From NCBI GenBank assembly GCA_963681505.1, contig OY811975.1:11259251-11323250 (forward strand): 64,000 nt of DNA, written 5' to 3'. The stretch comes from Eunapius fragilis (lineage: Eukaryota; Porifera; Demospongiae; Spongillida; Spongillidae). Shown piece by piece: positions 42,977 to 57,900 of this stretch (within the stretch, counting starts at the first letter, position 1; each line of letters begins with the position of its first letter). A model generated the notes under the pieces. The model was given only the letters and a program-made list of their open reading frames with translations, ran no database searches and was not told where the DNA came from. The translations under genes were made by a program, and so were the position numbers.

Positions 42977-44415
42977 GTTCCATGGCCCTAAAACATCACG
43001 TTCATAGACACATGTAGAAATTGTGTAGAAATTTGGGTTTTGTCAAGATGTTTGTGCATTTTTCTCAGGATCTGTGAAAGTTGCAGTAAGAATCAGTGAT
43101 TAACATGTTAGCCAGATCATCGAGGAAGGGGCCAGATACCATAAAACACTCTTTCCTCTACTTTTCACAGATCCTGAGTCACTTCAGTGGTGTTAGGTAC
43201 TGAATGTCCCATCTTCCACTTGCATGACGTAATGGACGTTTTTATACGGGCTCTGCCACTGTGTGACTCACTCAGGTATGTTACATCTGCTTATAGGCGT
43301 TCACTACATGTGCGATTCAACCATAGCTTGACCCACATACGTAGTATACAGTGGCGTATCCAGAATTTCAGCGAGGGGGGCGGGGGGGGGAAGGGGGGTG
43401 GTGCAGTCTGCCTCAGGTCTGATACGAAAAGTGTGTGTGTGTGTGAGAGGTTGGGGGGGGGATGCGGTCTGCTTCAGGTACGATACGAAAAGTGGGGGCC
43501 TTTGGCAACACAGCAAATACGTTGTCGTTAATAACTAACGGTTACAATTTTGGCCGAGGGGGGTGCTCAAGCACCCGGAGAACCTTCTCCAGGGGCGGAT
43601 ACAGGATTTTCCAAAAAGGGGGGGGGGGGGGGGGGGAGAGGTGAGACCTGCGATACAGTGGCGAAGGGAGGGGGGGGGGGGGGGGACATTTATCCCCGGG
43701 CGCAGGGTTGAGGGGGCGCCGAAATAGACGAGAGATAATTATATATTGCGTCAACGAGAACTCATGAACGCATGGGCAGATACAGGGGGCAGTTGTAAAC
43801 TCGTTCATATAATATAAGGCTCTTCCCCTTCCTCTTTTCTAGATCATCCCTATTAACACCGGGTTTACGTAAGACGCGGGGAAATCTTGATTATTTTGGG
43901 GATATTCAAAAACTGAAAAATTCCCTCTGAATGGAGTTGTTGCTTCATAATGCAGCATCTGCTATTATAAGAATTTTGATAGTCAATGCGTATTTACGGC
44001 AGCCTTGGGGACAATTGCCTTGGTCAAAAAAGGCCCGCAATGTCGGTCAACCTAGCTAACGGGCCGCGGCAGGTGCACTTTTTTTCTAAGCAATCCCAGA
44101 TCAGTCTTACAAGTTCGTGATATACTATTGGTGGTATTTGTAAAGAAAATGCATTTGAAACTGTTTCTGTATCTCTGCCTTTTCGTTTGGCTGATTTTGT
44201 AAAGAATCGATATGTGTTTAACCGCTAATTAGGCCGTACTGACGTTGTGATGTACGGTAGACAAAGCCTTACCTTAATGAGGAAAACACTATCCTTTGTA
44301 ATGTGGCTTATTGTGCTTATTATATTGTATTGTTTACCTTCGTACGTAATTAATGGTGATTAAGAATTAAACGATCAACAAAAATAATATTATTATCGTG
44401 ACAATAACGTTAAAG
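42977..44415. mobile_element. Cluster of hAT-type MITE ends; no gene seen
   Basis: CAGTGGCGTATCCAGAATTTC at 43,351, CAGGGGCGGATACAGGATTTT at 43,592 and CAGTGGCGAAGGGAGG near 43,657 are each followed by G tracts, typical of hAT non-autonomous ends. Partners and target duplications could not be assigned with confidence. 43,055-43,180 contains a loose inverted pair, CTCAGGATCTGTGAAAGT and ACTTTTCACAGATCCTGAG. The rest (43,810-44,415) shows nothing I can name. Confidence 0.55.
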
Positions 44416-44797
44416 ATGGCGCATTTGTGGCAGGAAGAGAAAGCGTTGCGCGTAAGCGTTTAATATCAGCGCATGTGGTAGCACTCATGACTCCCACCCC
44501 CTACCCCCTACTCCTTACTACCCCCACCCCCTATCCCCTACCCCCTACCCCCATCCCCCTACCCCCTATCCCCTACCCCCCCTACCCCCCTACCCCCCCC
44601 CCCACCCCCTATCCCTACCCCCTACCCCCTACCCGTAGAAAGAAGCCAAAGCGCAGCGCAAAGAGGAACGCTTACACGAACGTGCCGTGAATGCTGCTCT
44701 TCACGGGAACATCGGAAAAGCCATCCGTCTGGAAGTAAGCAGCTAGTATCCTGCACTATGTGTCTGTGTGTGTATATGTGTGCGTGTGTGTGTGTGT

Positions 44798-44828
<31 letters not shown>

Positions 44829-45594
44829 GTGTGTGTGTATGTATGTGTATGTGTTTTGGACTAAAAAAGTGTAGTGTAAGTGTGTGGATGGATGCACGTG
44901 TGTGTCTGATGAGGACTGAACAGTATGTGTGTCTGTGATGTGTGTTCTGTAACCCACAGCACAAAGCTGAAAAGAAGCATCATGAGGCAGAACAGGCGGC
45001 CTTAAAGGCAGACATGTTACACGCCCACCACCATCCCTCATTGGTTTGTTTATGTTGGCGCTCGCAGGACACGAATGTGTTATGTGTTACCTTTCCCCCC
45101 CGCCTGCCCCCCAGGGCTTCCAAACCCCTCCAGTTGTTGTGTGCGGACAACCCACACCTGCTTCTGTGGCCTGCTATCCACCACCTGCCCCAGGGGGCTA
45201 TCCACCACCTCCCCTGGGGGGCTATCCACCATCAGCTCCAGGGGGCTATCCACCACCTGCCCTGGGGGGCTATCCACCATCCACCCCGGGGGGCTATCCA
45301 CCACCTGCCCCTGGGAGCTATCTACCTGCCCCAGGGGGCTATCCACCATCGGCCCCAGGGAGCTATCCACCATCGGTCCCGGGGGGTTACCCACAGCCTG
45401 CCCCAGGGGGCTATCCACCACCTGCCCCGGGGGGCTATCCACCTGCCCTGGGGGGCTATCCACCTGCCCCGGGGGGCTATCCACCTGCCCCGGGGGGCTA
45501 TCCACCTGCCCCAGGGGGCTATCCACCAACAGGGGCATATCCTCCTCCCCCAGGGTTTAACCCTTCCCCCTCCCAGTCCCCCTACTACTCGTGA
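44416..45594 (+). CDS. Four-exon charged plus Pro-Gly-Tyr-rich protein
   Basis: Exons 44,416-44,451, 44,639-44,734, 44,960-45,043 and 45,115-45,594; all introns are GT-AG and phase 0 (donors GTAAGC, GTAAGC, GTTTGT; acceptors CCGTAG, CCACAG, CCCCAG). The product is 231 residues. Residues 1-72 are charged and helical ([17 protein letters not shown]...[20 protein letters not shown]), ending in LHAHHHPSL. Residues 73-231 are about 20 [12 protein letters not shown]-type repeats ending SPSQSPYYS. Such PGY-rich tails occur in annexin-A7/A11-like, YIP-like and ESCRT-associated proteins and tend to phase-separate, but no partner domain is present. The family is unknown to me. The strong agreement of phases and sites supports the model. 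Confidence 0.72.
44489..44637 (+). repeat. CCCCTA-type repeat in intron 1
   Basis: About 20 copies of (C)3-5 TA(C/T)CCC. It directly abuts the acceptor CCCGTAG and may serve as an extended pyrimidine tract. The complementary strand carries (TAGGGGG)n, with strong G-quadruplex potential. Confidence 0.9.
44757..44935 (+). repeat. TG-rich microsatellite in intron 2
   Basis: Imperfect TG/TGCG/TGTA array between exons 2 and 3. Confidence 0.85.
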
Positions 45595-45922
45595 GGTGTA
45601 CCTGCTTCATGCTCAAGATATTTATGTATGTCTGTGTGGATGTGAGGACATTTATGTGTGGAAGGAAATTGACTATTTGTGCCCATGGTAACCTCATGAC
45701 TATTTGTCCCCATGGTAACCTCATGACTATTCTCCTTATCACACTGCTTTGGGATCATGTGTGAGGTCATGCTGTGGTGTAGAAATGTGCTATTTTTAGA
45801 ACACAAGTGCCTCTGTATCTATATGTGAACTATCACTACCTCATGGCTATTAATAGACCTCATGGCTATTAATAGACTGCCAGAATTAGCTCAGATCAAC
45901 TTGTAACAGGGTGCAGAACTAT
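45595..45922 (+). other. 3' UTR-like region
   Basis: Follows the stop of the PGY-rich gene. It contains a 27-bp tandem pair (CCCATGGTAACCTCATGACTA, 45,680-45,730) and a 20-bp pair (CCTCATGGCTATTAATAGAC, 45,838-45,878). No canonical AATAAA was noted. Confidence 0.5.
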
Positions 45923-48900
45923 AGCAGACACCACACCTCACACATGTAGCAGACACCACACCACACACATGTAGCAGACACCACACCTCACACATGTAGC
46001 AGACACCACACCTCACACATGTAGCAGACACCACACCTCACACATGTAACAGACACCACACCACACACATGTAGCAGACACCACACCTCACACATGTAGC
46101 AGGCCCCACACCTCACACATGTAGCAGACACCACACATCACACATGTAGCAGACACCACACCTCACACATGTAGCAGACACCACACCTCACACATGTAGC
46201 AGACACCTCACCTCACACATGTAGCAGACACCACACCACACACATGTAGCAGACACCACACCTCACACATGTAGCAGACACCACACATCACACATGTAGC
46301 AGACACCACACCTCACACATGTAGCAGACACCACACCACACACATGTAGCAGACACCACACCTCACACATGTAGCAGACACCACACCTCACACATGTAGC
46401 AGACACCACACCTCACACATGTAGCAGACACCACACCACACACATGTAGCAGACATCACACCTCACACATGTAGCAGACACCACACCTCACACATGTAGC
46501 AGGCCCCACACCTCACACATGTAGCAGGCCCCACACCTCACACATGTAGCAGACACCACACCTCACACATGTAGCAGACCCCACACCTCACACATGTAGC
46601 AGACCCCACACCTCACACATGTAGCAGACCCCACACCTCACACATGTAGCAGACACCACACCTCACACATGTAGCAGACACCACACCTCACACATGTAGC
46701 AGACCCCACACCACACCACACACATGTAGCAGACCCCACACCTCACACATGTAGCAGACACCACACCACACACATGTAGCAGACACCACACCACACACAT
46801 GTAGCAGGCACCACACCTCACACATGTAGCAGGCCCCACACCTCACACATGTAGCAGACACCACACCTCACACATGTAACAGACACCACACCACACACAT
46901 GTAGCAGACACCACACCTCACACATGTAGCAGGCCCCACACCTCACACATGTAGCAGACACCACACATCACACATGTAGCAGACACCACACCTCACACAT
47001 GTAGCAGACACCACACCTCACACATGTAGCAGACACCTCACCTCACACATGTAGCAGACACCACACCACACACATGTAGCAGACACCACACCTCACACAT
47101 GTAGCAGACACCACACATCACACATGTAGCAGACACCACACCTCACACATGTAGCAGACACCACACCACACACATGTAGCAGACACCACACCTCACACAT
47201 GTAGCAGACACCACACCTCACACATGTAGCAGACACCACACCTCACACATGTAGCAGACACCACACCACACACATGTAGCAGACATCACACCTCACACAT
47301 GTAGCAGACACCACACCTCACACATGTAGCAGGCCCCACACCTCACACATGTAGCAGGCCCCACACCTCACACATGTAGCAGACACCACACCTCACACAT
47401 GTAGCAGACCCCACACCTCACACATGTAGCAGACCCCACACCTCACACATGTAGCAGACCCCACACCTCACACATGTAGCAGACACCACACCTCACACAT
47501 GTAGCAGACACCACACCTCACACATGTAGCAGACCCCACACCACACCACACACATGTAGCAGACCCCACACCTCACACATGTAGCAGACACCACACCACA
47601 CACATGTAGCAGACACCACACCACACACATGTAGCAGGCACCACACCTCACACATGTAGCAGGCCCCACACCTCACACATGTAGCAGACACCACACCTCA
47701 CACATGTAGCAGACACCACACCACACGCATGTAGCAGACACCACACCTCACACATGTAGCAGACACCACACCTCACACATGTAGCAGACACCACACCTCA
47801 CACATGTAACAGACACCACACCTCACACATGTAGCAGACACCACACCTCACACATGTAGCAGACCCCACACCTCACACATGTAGCAGACACCACACCTCA
47901 CACATGTAGCAGACACCACACCTCACACATGTAGCAGACCCCACACCACACCACACACATGTAGCAGACCCCACACCTCACACATGTAGCAGACACCACA
48001 CCACACACATGTAGCAGACACCACACCACACACATGTAGCAGGCACCACACCTCACACATGTAGCAGGCCCCACACCTCACACATGTAGCAGACACCACA
48101 CCTCACACATGTAGCAGACACCACACCACACGCATGTAGCAGACACCACACCTCACACATGTAGCAGACACCACACCTCACACATGTAGCAGACACCACA
48201 CCTCACACATGTAACAGACACCACACCTCACACATGTAGCAGACACCACACCTCACACATGTAGCAGACACCACACCTCACACATGTAGCAGACACCACA
48301 CCTCACACATGTAGCAGACACCACACCTCACACATGTAGCAGACACCACACCACACACATGTAACAGACACCACACCTCACACATGTAGCAGGCCCCACA
48401 CCTCACACATGAAGCAGACACCACACCTCACACATGTAACAGACACCACACCTCACACATGTAGCAGACACCACACCACACACATGTAACAGACACCACA
48501 CATCACACATGTAGCAGGCCCCACACCTCACACATGAAGCAGACACCACACCTCACACATGTAACAGACACCACACCTCACACATGTAGCAGACACCACA
48601 CCACACACATGTAGCAGACACCACACCTCACACATGTAGCAGGCCCCACACCACACACATGTAGCAGACCCCACACCTCACACATGTAGCAGACACCACA
48701 CCTCACACATGTAACAGACACCACACCTCACACATGTAGCAGACACCACACCACACACATGTAGCAGACACCACACCTCACACATGTAGCAGACACCACA
48801 CCTCACACATGTAGCAGACACCACACCACACACATGTAGCAGACACCACACCTCACACATGTAGCAGGCCCCACACCACACACATGTAGCAGACACCACA

Positions 48901-51900
48901 CCTCACACATGTAACAGACACCACACCTCACACATGTAGCAGACACCACACCACACACATGTAGCAGACACCACACCTCACACATGTAGCAGGCCCCACA
49001 CCTCACACATGTAGCAGACACCACACCTCACACATGTAGCAGACACCACACCTCACACATGTAGCAGACACCACACCTCACACATGTAGCAGACACCACA
49101 CCACACACATGTAGCAGACACCACACCTCACACATGTAGCAGGCCCCACACCACACACATGTAGCAGACACCACACCTCACACATGTAACAGACACCACA
49201 CCTCACACATGTAGCAGACACCACACCACACACATGTAGCAGACACCACACCTCACACATGTAGCAGACACCACACCTCACACATGTAACGGACACCACA
49301 CCTCACACATGTAGCAGACACCACACCTCACACATGTAGCAGACCCCACACCACACCACACACATGTAGCAGACCCCACACCTCACACATGTAGCAGACA
49401 CCACACCACACACATGTAGCAGACACCACACCACACACATGTAGCAGGCACCACACCTCACACATGTAGCAGGCCCCACACCTCACACATGTAGCAGACA
49501 CCACACCTCACACATGTAGCAGACACCACACCACACGCATGTAGCAGACACCACACCTCACACATGTAGCAGACACCACACCTCACACATGTAGCAGACA
49601 CCACACCTCACACATGTAACAGACACCACACCTCACACATGTAGCAGACACCACACCTCACACATGTAGCAGACCCCACACCTCACACATGTAGCAGACA
49701 CCACACCTCACACATGTAGCAGACACCACACCTCACACATGTAGCAGACCCCACACCACACCACACACATGTAGCAGACCCCACACCTCACACATGTAGC
49801 AGACACCACACCACACACATGTAGCAGACACCACACCACACACATGTAGCAGGCACCACACCTCACACATGTAGCAGGCCCCACACCTCACACATGTAGC
49901 AGACACCACACCTCACACATGTAGCAGACACCACACCACACGCATGTAGCAGACACCACACCTCACACATGTAGCAGACACCACACCTCACACATGTAGC
50001 AGACACCACACCTCACACATGTAACAGACACCACACCTCACACATGTAGCAGACACCACACCTCACACATGTAGCAGACACCACACCTCACACATGTAGC
50101 AGACACCACACCTCACACATGTAGCAGACACCACACCTCACACATGTAGCAGACACCACACCACACACATGTAACAGACACCACACCTCACACATGTAGC
50201 AGGCCCCACACCTCACACATGAAGCAGACACCACACCTCACACATGTAACAGACACCACACCTCACACATGTAGCAGACACCACACCACACACATGTAAC
50301 AGACACCACACATCACACATGTAGCAGGCCCCACACCTCACACATGAAGCAGACACCACACCTCACACATGTAACAGACACCACACCTCACACATGTAGC
50401 AGACACCACACCACACACATGTAGCAGACACCACACCTCACACATGTAGCAGGCCCCACACCACACACATGTAGCAGACCCCACACCTCACACATGTAGC
50501 AGACACCACACCTCACACATGTAACAGACACCACACCTCACACATGTAGCAGACACCACACCACACACATGTAGCAGACACCACACCTCACACATGTAGC
50601 AGACACCACACCTCACACATGTAGCAGACACCACACCACACACATGTAGCAGACACCACACCTCACACATGTAGCAGGCCCCACACCACACACATGTAGC
50701 AGACACCACACCTCACACATGTAACAGACACCACACCTCACACATGTAGCAGACACCACACCACACACATGTAGCAGACACCACACCTCACACATGTAGC
50801 AGGCCCCACACCTCACACATGTAGCAGACACCACACCTCACACATGTAGCAGACACCACACCTCACACATGTAGCAGACACCACACCTCACACATGTAGC
50901 AGACACCACACCACACACATGTAGCAGACACCACACCTCACACATGTAGCAGGCCCCACACCACACACATGTAGCAGACACCACACCTCACACATGTAAC
51001 AGACACCACACCTCACACATGTAGCAGACACCACACCACACACATGTAGCAGACACCACACCTCACACATGTAGCAGACACCACACCTCACACATGTAAC
51101 GGACACCACACCTCACACATGTAGCAGACCCCACACATCACACATGTAGCAGACCCCACACCTCACACATGTAGCAGACCCCACACCTCACACATGTAGC
51201 AGACCCCACACCTCACACATGTAGCAGACCCCACACCTCACACATGTAACAGACACCACACCTCACACATGTAGCAGGCCCCACACCACACACATGTAGC
51301 AGACCCCACACCTCACACATGTAGCAGACACCACACCTCACACATGTAGCAGACCCCACACCTCACACATGTAACAGACACCACACCTCACACATGTAGC
51401 AGACACCACACCACACACATGTAGCAGACACCACACCTCACACATGTAGCAGGCCCCACACCACACACATGTAGCAGACCCCACACCTCACACATGTAGC
51501 AGACACCACACCTCACACATGTAACAGACCCCACACCTCACACATGTAGCAGACCCCACACCTCACACATGTAGCAGACCCCACACCTCACACATGTAGC
51601 AGACCCCACACCTCACACATGTAGCAGACCCCACACCACACACATGTAACATGTAACAGACACCACACCTCACACATGTAGCAGACACCACACCTCACAC
51701 ATGTAGCAGACACCACACCTCACACATGTAGCAGGCCCCACACCACACACATGTAGCAGACACCACACATCACACATGTAGCAGACCCCACACCTCACAC
51801 ATGTAGCAGACCCCACACCTCACACATGTAGCAGACCCCACACCACACACATGTAACATGTAACAGACACCACACCTCACACATGTAGCAGACACCACAC

Positions 51901-54900
51901 CTCACACATGTAGCAGACACCACACCTCACACATGTAGCAGGCCCCACACCTCACACATGTAGCAGACCCCACACATCACACATGTAGCAGACCCCACAC
52001 CTCACACATGTAGCAGACCCCACACCTCACACATGTAGCAGACCCCACACCTCACACATGTAGCAGACCCCACACCTCACACATGTAGCAGACCCCACAC
52101 CACACACATGTAACATGTAACAGACACCACACCTCACACATGTAGCAGACACCACACCTCACACATGTAGCAGACACCACACCTCACACATGTAGCAGAC
52201 ACCACACCTCACACATGTAGCAGACACCACACCACACACATGTAGCAGACACCACACCACACCTCACACATGTAGCAGACACCACACCTCACACATGTAG
52301 CAGGCCCCACACCTCACACATGTAGCAGACACCACACCTCACACATGTAGCAGACCCCACACCACACACATGTAGCAGGCCCCACACCACACCTCACACA
52401 TGTAGCAGACACCACACCTCACACATGTAGCAGACACCACACCTCACACATGTAGCAGACACCACACCTCACACATGTAGCAGACCCCACACCTCACACA
52501 TGTAACAGACACCACACCTCACACATGTAGCAGACACCACACCACACCTCACACATGTAGCAGACACCACACCACACACATGTAGCAGACACCACACCAC
52601 ACCTCACACATGTAGCAGACACCACACCTCACACATGTAGCATACCCCACACCACACACATGTAGCAGACCCCACACCTCACACATGTAGCAGACACCAC
52701 ACCACACCTCACACATGTAGCAGGCCCCACACCACACCTCACACATGTAGCAGACACCTCACCACACCTCACACATGTAGCAGACACCACACCTCACACA
52801 TGTAGCAGGCCCCACACCTCACACATGTAGCAGACACCACACCTCACACATGTAGCAGACACCACACCTCACACATGTAGCAGACCCCACACCTCACACA
52901 TGTAGCAGACACCACACCTCACACATGTAGCAGGCCCCACACCTCACACATGTAGCAGACCCCACACCACACACATGTAGCAGACACCACACCACACCTC
53001 ACACATGTAGCAGACACCACACCTCACACATTTAGCAGGCCCCACACCTCACACATGTAGCATTCACCACACCTCACACATGTAGCAGACACCACACCTC
53101 ACACATGTAGCAGACACCACACCTCACACATGTAGCAGACACCACACCTCACACATGTAGCAGACACCACACCTCACACATGTAGCAGGCCCCACACCTC
53201 ACACATGTAGCAGACACCACACCTCACACATGTAGCAGACACCACACCTCACACATGTAGCAGGCCCCACACCTCACACATGTAGCAGACACCACACCTC
53301 ACACATGTAACAGACACCACACCTCACACATGTAGCAGACCCCACACCACACACATGTAGCAGACACCACACCTCACACATGTAGCAGGCCCCACACCTC
53401 ACACATGTAGCAGACACCACACCTCACACATGTAACAGACACCACACCTCACACATGTAGCAGACCCCACACCACACACATGTAGCAGACACCACACCTC
53501 ACACATGTAGCAGACATCACACCTCACACATGTAGCAGACACCATACCTCACACATGTAGCAGACACCACACCACACACATGTAGCAGACCCCACACCTC
53601 ACACATGTAGCAGGCCTCACACCTCACACATGTAGCAGACACCACACCACACACATGTAGCAGGCCTCACACCTCACACATGTAGCAGACACCACACCTC
53701 ACACATGTAGCAGACACCACACCTCACACATGTAGCAGACACCACACCTCACACATGTAGCAGACACCACACCTCACACATGTAGCAGACACCACACCAC
53801 ACACATGTAGCAGACACCACACCTCACACATGTAGCAGGCCCCACACCTCACACATGTAGCAGACACCACACCTCACACATGTAACAGACACCACACCTC
53901 ACACATGTAGCAGACCCCACACCACACACATGTAGCAGACACCACACCTCACACATGTAGCAGACACCACACCTCACACATGTAGCAGACACCACACCAC
54001 ACACATGTAACAGACACCACACCTCACACATGTAGCAGACCCCACACCACACACATGTAGCAGACCCCACACCTCACACATGTAGCAGACACCACACCTC
54101 ACACATGTAGCAGACACCACTCCACACACATGTAGCAGACACCACACCTCACACATGTAGCAGACCCCACACCACACACATGTAGCAGACCCCACACCTC
54201 ACACATGTAGCAGACACCACACCTCACACATGTAGCAGACACCTCACCTCACACATGTAGCAGACACCACACCACACCTCACACATGTAGCAGACACCAC
54301 ACCTCACACATGTAGCAGACACCACACCTCACACATGTAGCAGACACCACACCTCACACATATAGCAGACACCACACCACACACATGTAGCATACCCCAC
54401 ACCACACACATGTAGCAGACCCCACACCTCACACATGTAGCAGACCCCACACCTCACACATGTAACAGACACCACACCTCACACATGTAGCAGGCCCCAC
54501 ACCACACACATGTAGCATACCCCACACCACACACATGTAGCAGACCCCACACCTCACACATGTAGCAGACCCCACACCTCACACATGTAGCAGACACCAC
54601 ACCTCACACATGTAGCAGTCACCACACCACACACATGTAGCAGACACCACACCTCACACATGTAGCAGACACCACACCTCACACATGTAACAGACACCAC
54701 ACCTCACACATGTAGCAGGCCCCACACCTCACACATGTAGCAGACACCACACCACACACATGTAGCAGACACCACACCTCACACATGTAGCAGACACCAC
54801 ACCTCACACATGTAGCAGTCACCACACCACACACATGTAGCAGACACCACACCTCACACATGTAGCAGGCCCCTCACCTCACACATGTAGCAGACACCAC

Positions 54901-57900
54901 ACCTCACACATGTAGCAGACACCACACCTCACACATGTAGCATACCCCACACCTCACACATGTAGCAGGCCCCACACCTCACACATGTAGCAGACACCAC
55001 ACCTCACACATGTAGCAGACACCACACCACACACATGTAGCAGACACCACACCACACCACACACATGTAGCAGACACCACACCTCACACATGTAGCAGAC
55101 ACCACACCTCACACATGTAGCAGTCACCACACCACACACATGTAGCAGACACCACACCTCACACATGTAGCAGGCCCCTCACCTCACACATGTAGCAGAC
55201 ACCACACCTCACACATGTAGCAGACACCACACCTCACACATGTAGCAGACCCCACACCTCACACATGTAGCAGGCCCCACACCTCACACATGTAGCAGAC
55301 ACCACACCACACACATGTAGCAGGCCCCACACCTCACACATGTAGCAGACACCACACCTCACACATGTAGCAGACACCACACCACACACATGTAGCAGAC
55401 ACCACACCACACCACACACATGTAGCAGACACCACACCTCACACATGTAGCAGACACCACACCTCACACATGTAGCAGTCACCACACCACACACATGTAG
55501 CAGACACCACACCTCACACATGTAGCAGACACCACACCTCACACATGTAGCAGACACCACACCACACACATGTAGCAGGCACCACACCTCACACATGTAG
55601 CAGACCCCACACCACACACATGTAGCAGACACCACACCACACACATGTAGCAGACCCCACACCTCACACATGTAGCAGACACCACACCTCACACATGTAG
55701 CAGACACCACACCTCACACATGTAGCAGACACCACACCACACACATGTAGCAGGCCCCACACCTCACACATGTAGCAGACACCACACCTCACACATGTAG
55801 CAGACACCACACCTCACACATGTAACAGACACCACACCACACACATGTAGCAGACACCACACCTCACACATGTAGCAGACACACCACACCACACACATGT
55901 AGCAGACACCACACCTCACACATGTAGCAGACCCCACACCTCACACATGTAGCAGACCCCACACCACACCTCACACATGTAGCAGACCCCACACCTCACA
56001 CATGTAGCAGACACACCACACCACACACATGTAGCAGACACCACACCTCACACATGTAGCAGACCCCACACCTCACACATGTAGCAGACCCCACACCACA
56101 CCTCACACATGTAGCAGACACCACACCTCACACATGTAGCAGACCCCACACCACACCACACACATGTAGCAGACCCCACACCTCACACATGTAGCAGGCC
56201 CCACACCTCACACATGTAGCAGACCCCACACCTCACACATGTAGCAGACACTACACCACACACATGTAGCAGACACCACACCACACACATGTAGCAGACA
56301 CCACACCTCACACATGTAGCAGGCCCCACACCACACCTCACACATGTAGCTGACACCTCACCACACCTCACACATGTAGCAGACACCTCACCTCACACAT
56401 GTAGCAGGCCCCACACCTCACACATGTAGCAGATCCCACACCACACACATGTAGCAGACACCACACCACACCTCACACATGTAGCAGACACCACACCTCA
56501 CACATGTAGCAGGCCCCACACCTCACACATGTAGCAGACACCACACCACACACATGTAGCAGACACCACACCTCACACATGTAGCAGACACCACACCACA
56601 CCTCACACATGTAGCAGACACCTCACCTCACACATGTAGCAGGCCCCACACCTCACACATGTAGCAGATCCCACACCACACACATGTAGCAGACACCACA
56701 CCACACCTCACACATGTAGCAGACACCACACCTCACACATGTAGCAGGCCCCACACCTCACACATGTAGCAGACACCACACCTCACACATGTAGCAGACA
56801 CCACACCTCACACATGTAGCAGGCCCCACACCTCACACATGTAGCAGACACCACACCACACCTCACACATGTAGCAGACACCACACCTCACACATGTAGC
56901 AGGCCCCACACCTCACACATGTAGCAGATCCCACACCACACACATGTAGCAGACACCACACCACACCTCACACATGTAGCAGACACCACACCTCACACAT
57001 GTAGCAGGCCCCACACCTCACACATGTAGCAGACACCACACCTCACACATGTAGCAGACACCACACCTCACACATGTAGCAGACACCACACCACACACAT
57101 GTAGCAGACACCACACCTCACACATGTAGCAGACACCACACCACACCTCACACATGTAGCAGACACCTCACCTCACACATGTAGCAGGCCCCACACCTCA
57201 CACATGTAGCAGATCCCACACCACACACATGTAGCAGACACCACACCACACCTCACACATGTAGCAGACACCACACCTCACACATGTAGCAGACCCCACA
57301 CCTCACACATGTAGCAGACACCACACCTCACACATGTAGCAGGCCCCACACCTCACACATGTAGCAGACACCACACCTCACACATGTAGCAGACACCACA
57401 CCACACACATGTAGCAGACACCACACCTCACACATGTAGCAGACACCACACCACACACATGTAGCAGGCCCCACACCACACACATGTAGCAGACACCACA
57501 CCACACACATGTAGCAGACACCACACCTCACACATGTAACAGACACCACACCACACACATGTAGCAGACACCACACCACACCTCACACATGTAGCAGACA
57601 CCTCACCTCACACATGTAGCAGATCCCACACCACACACATGTAGCAGACACCACACCACACCTCACACATGTAGCAGACACCACACCTCACACATGTAGC
57701 AGGCCCCACACCTCACACATGTAGCAGACACCACACCTCACACATGTAGCAGACACCACACCACACACATGTAGCAGACACCACACCACACACATGTAGC
57801 AGACACCACACCACACACATGTAGCAGGCCCCACACCTCACACATGTAGCAGACACCACACCTCACACATGTAGCAGACACCACACCACACACATGTAGC

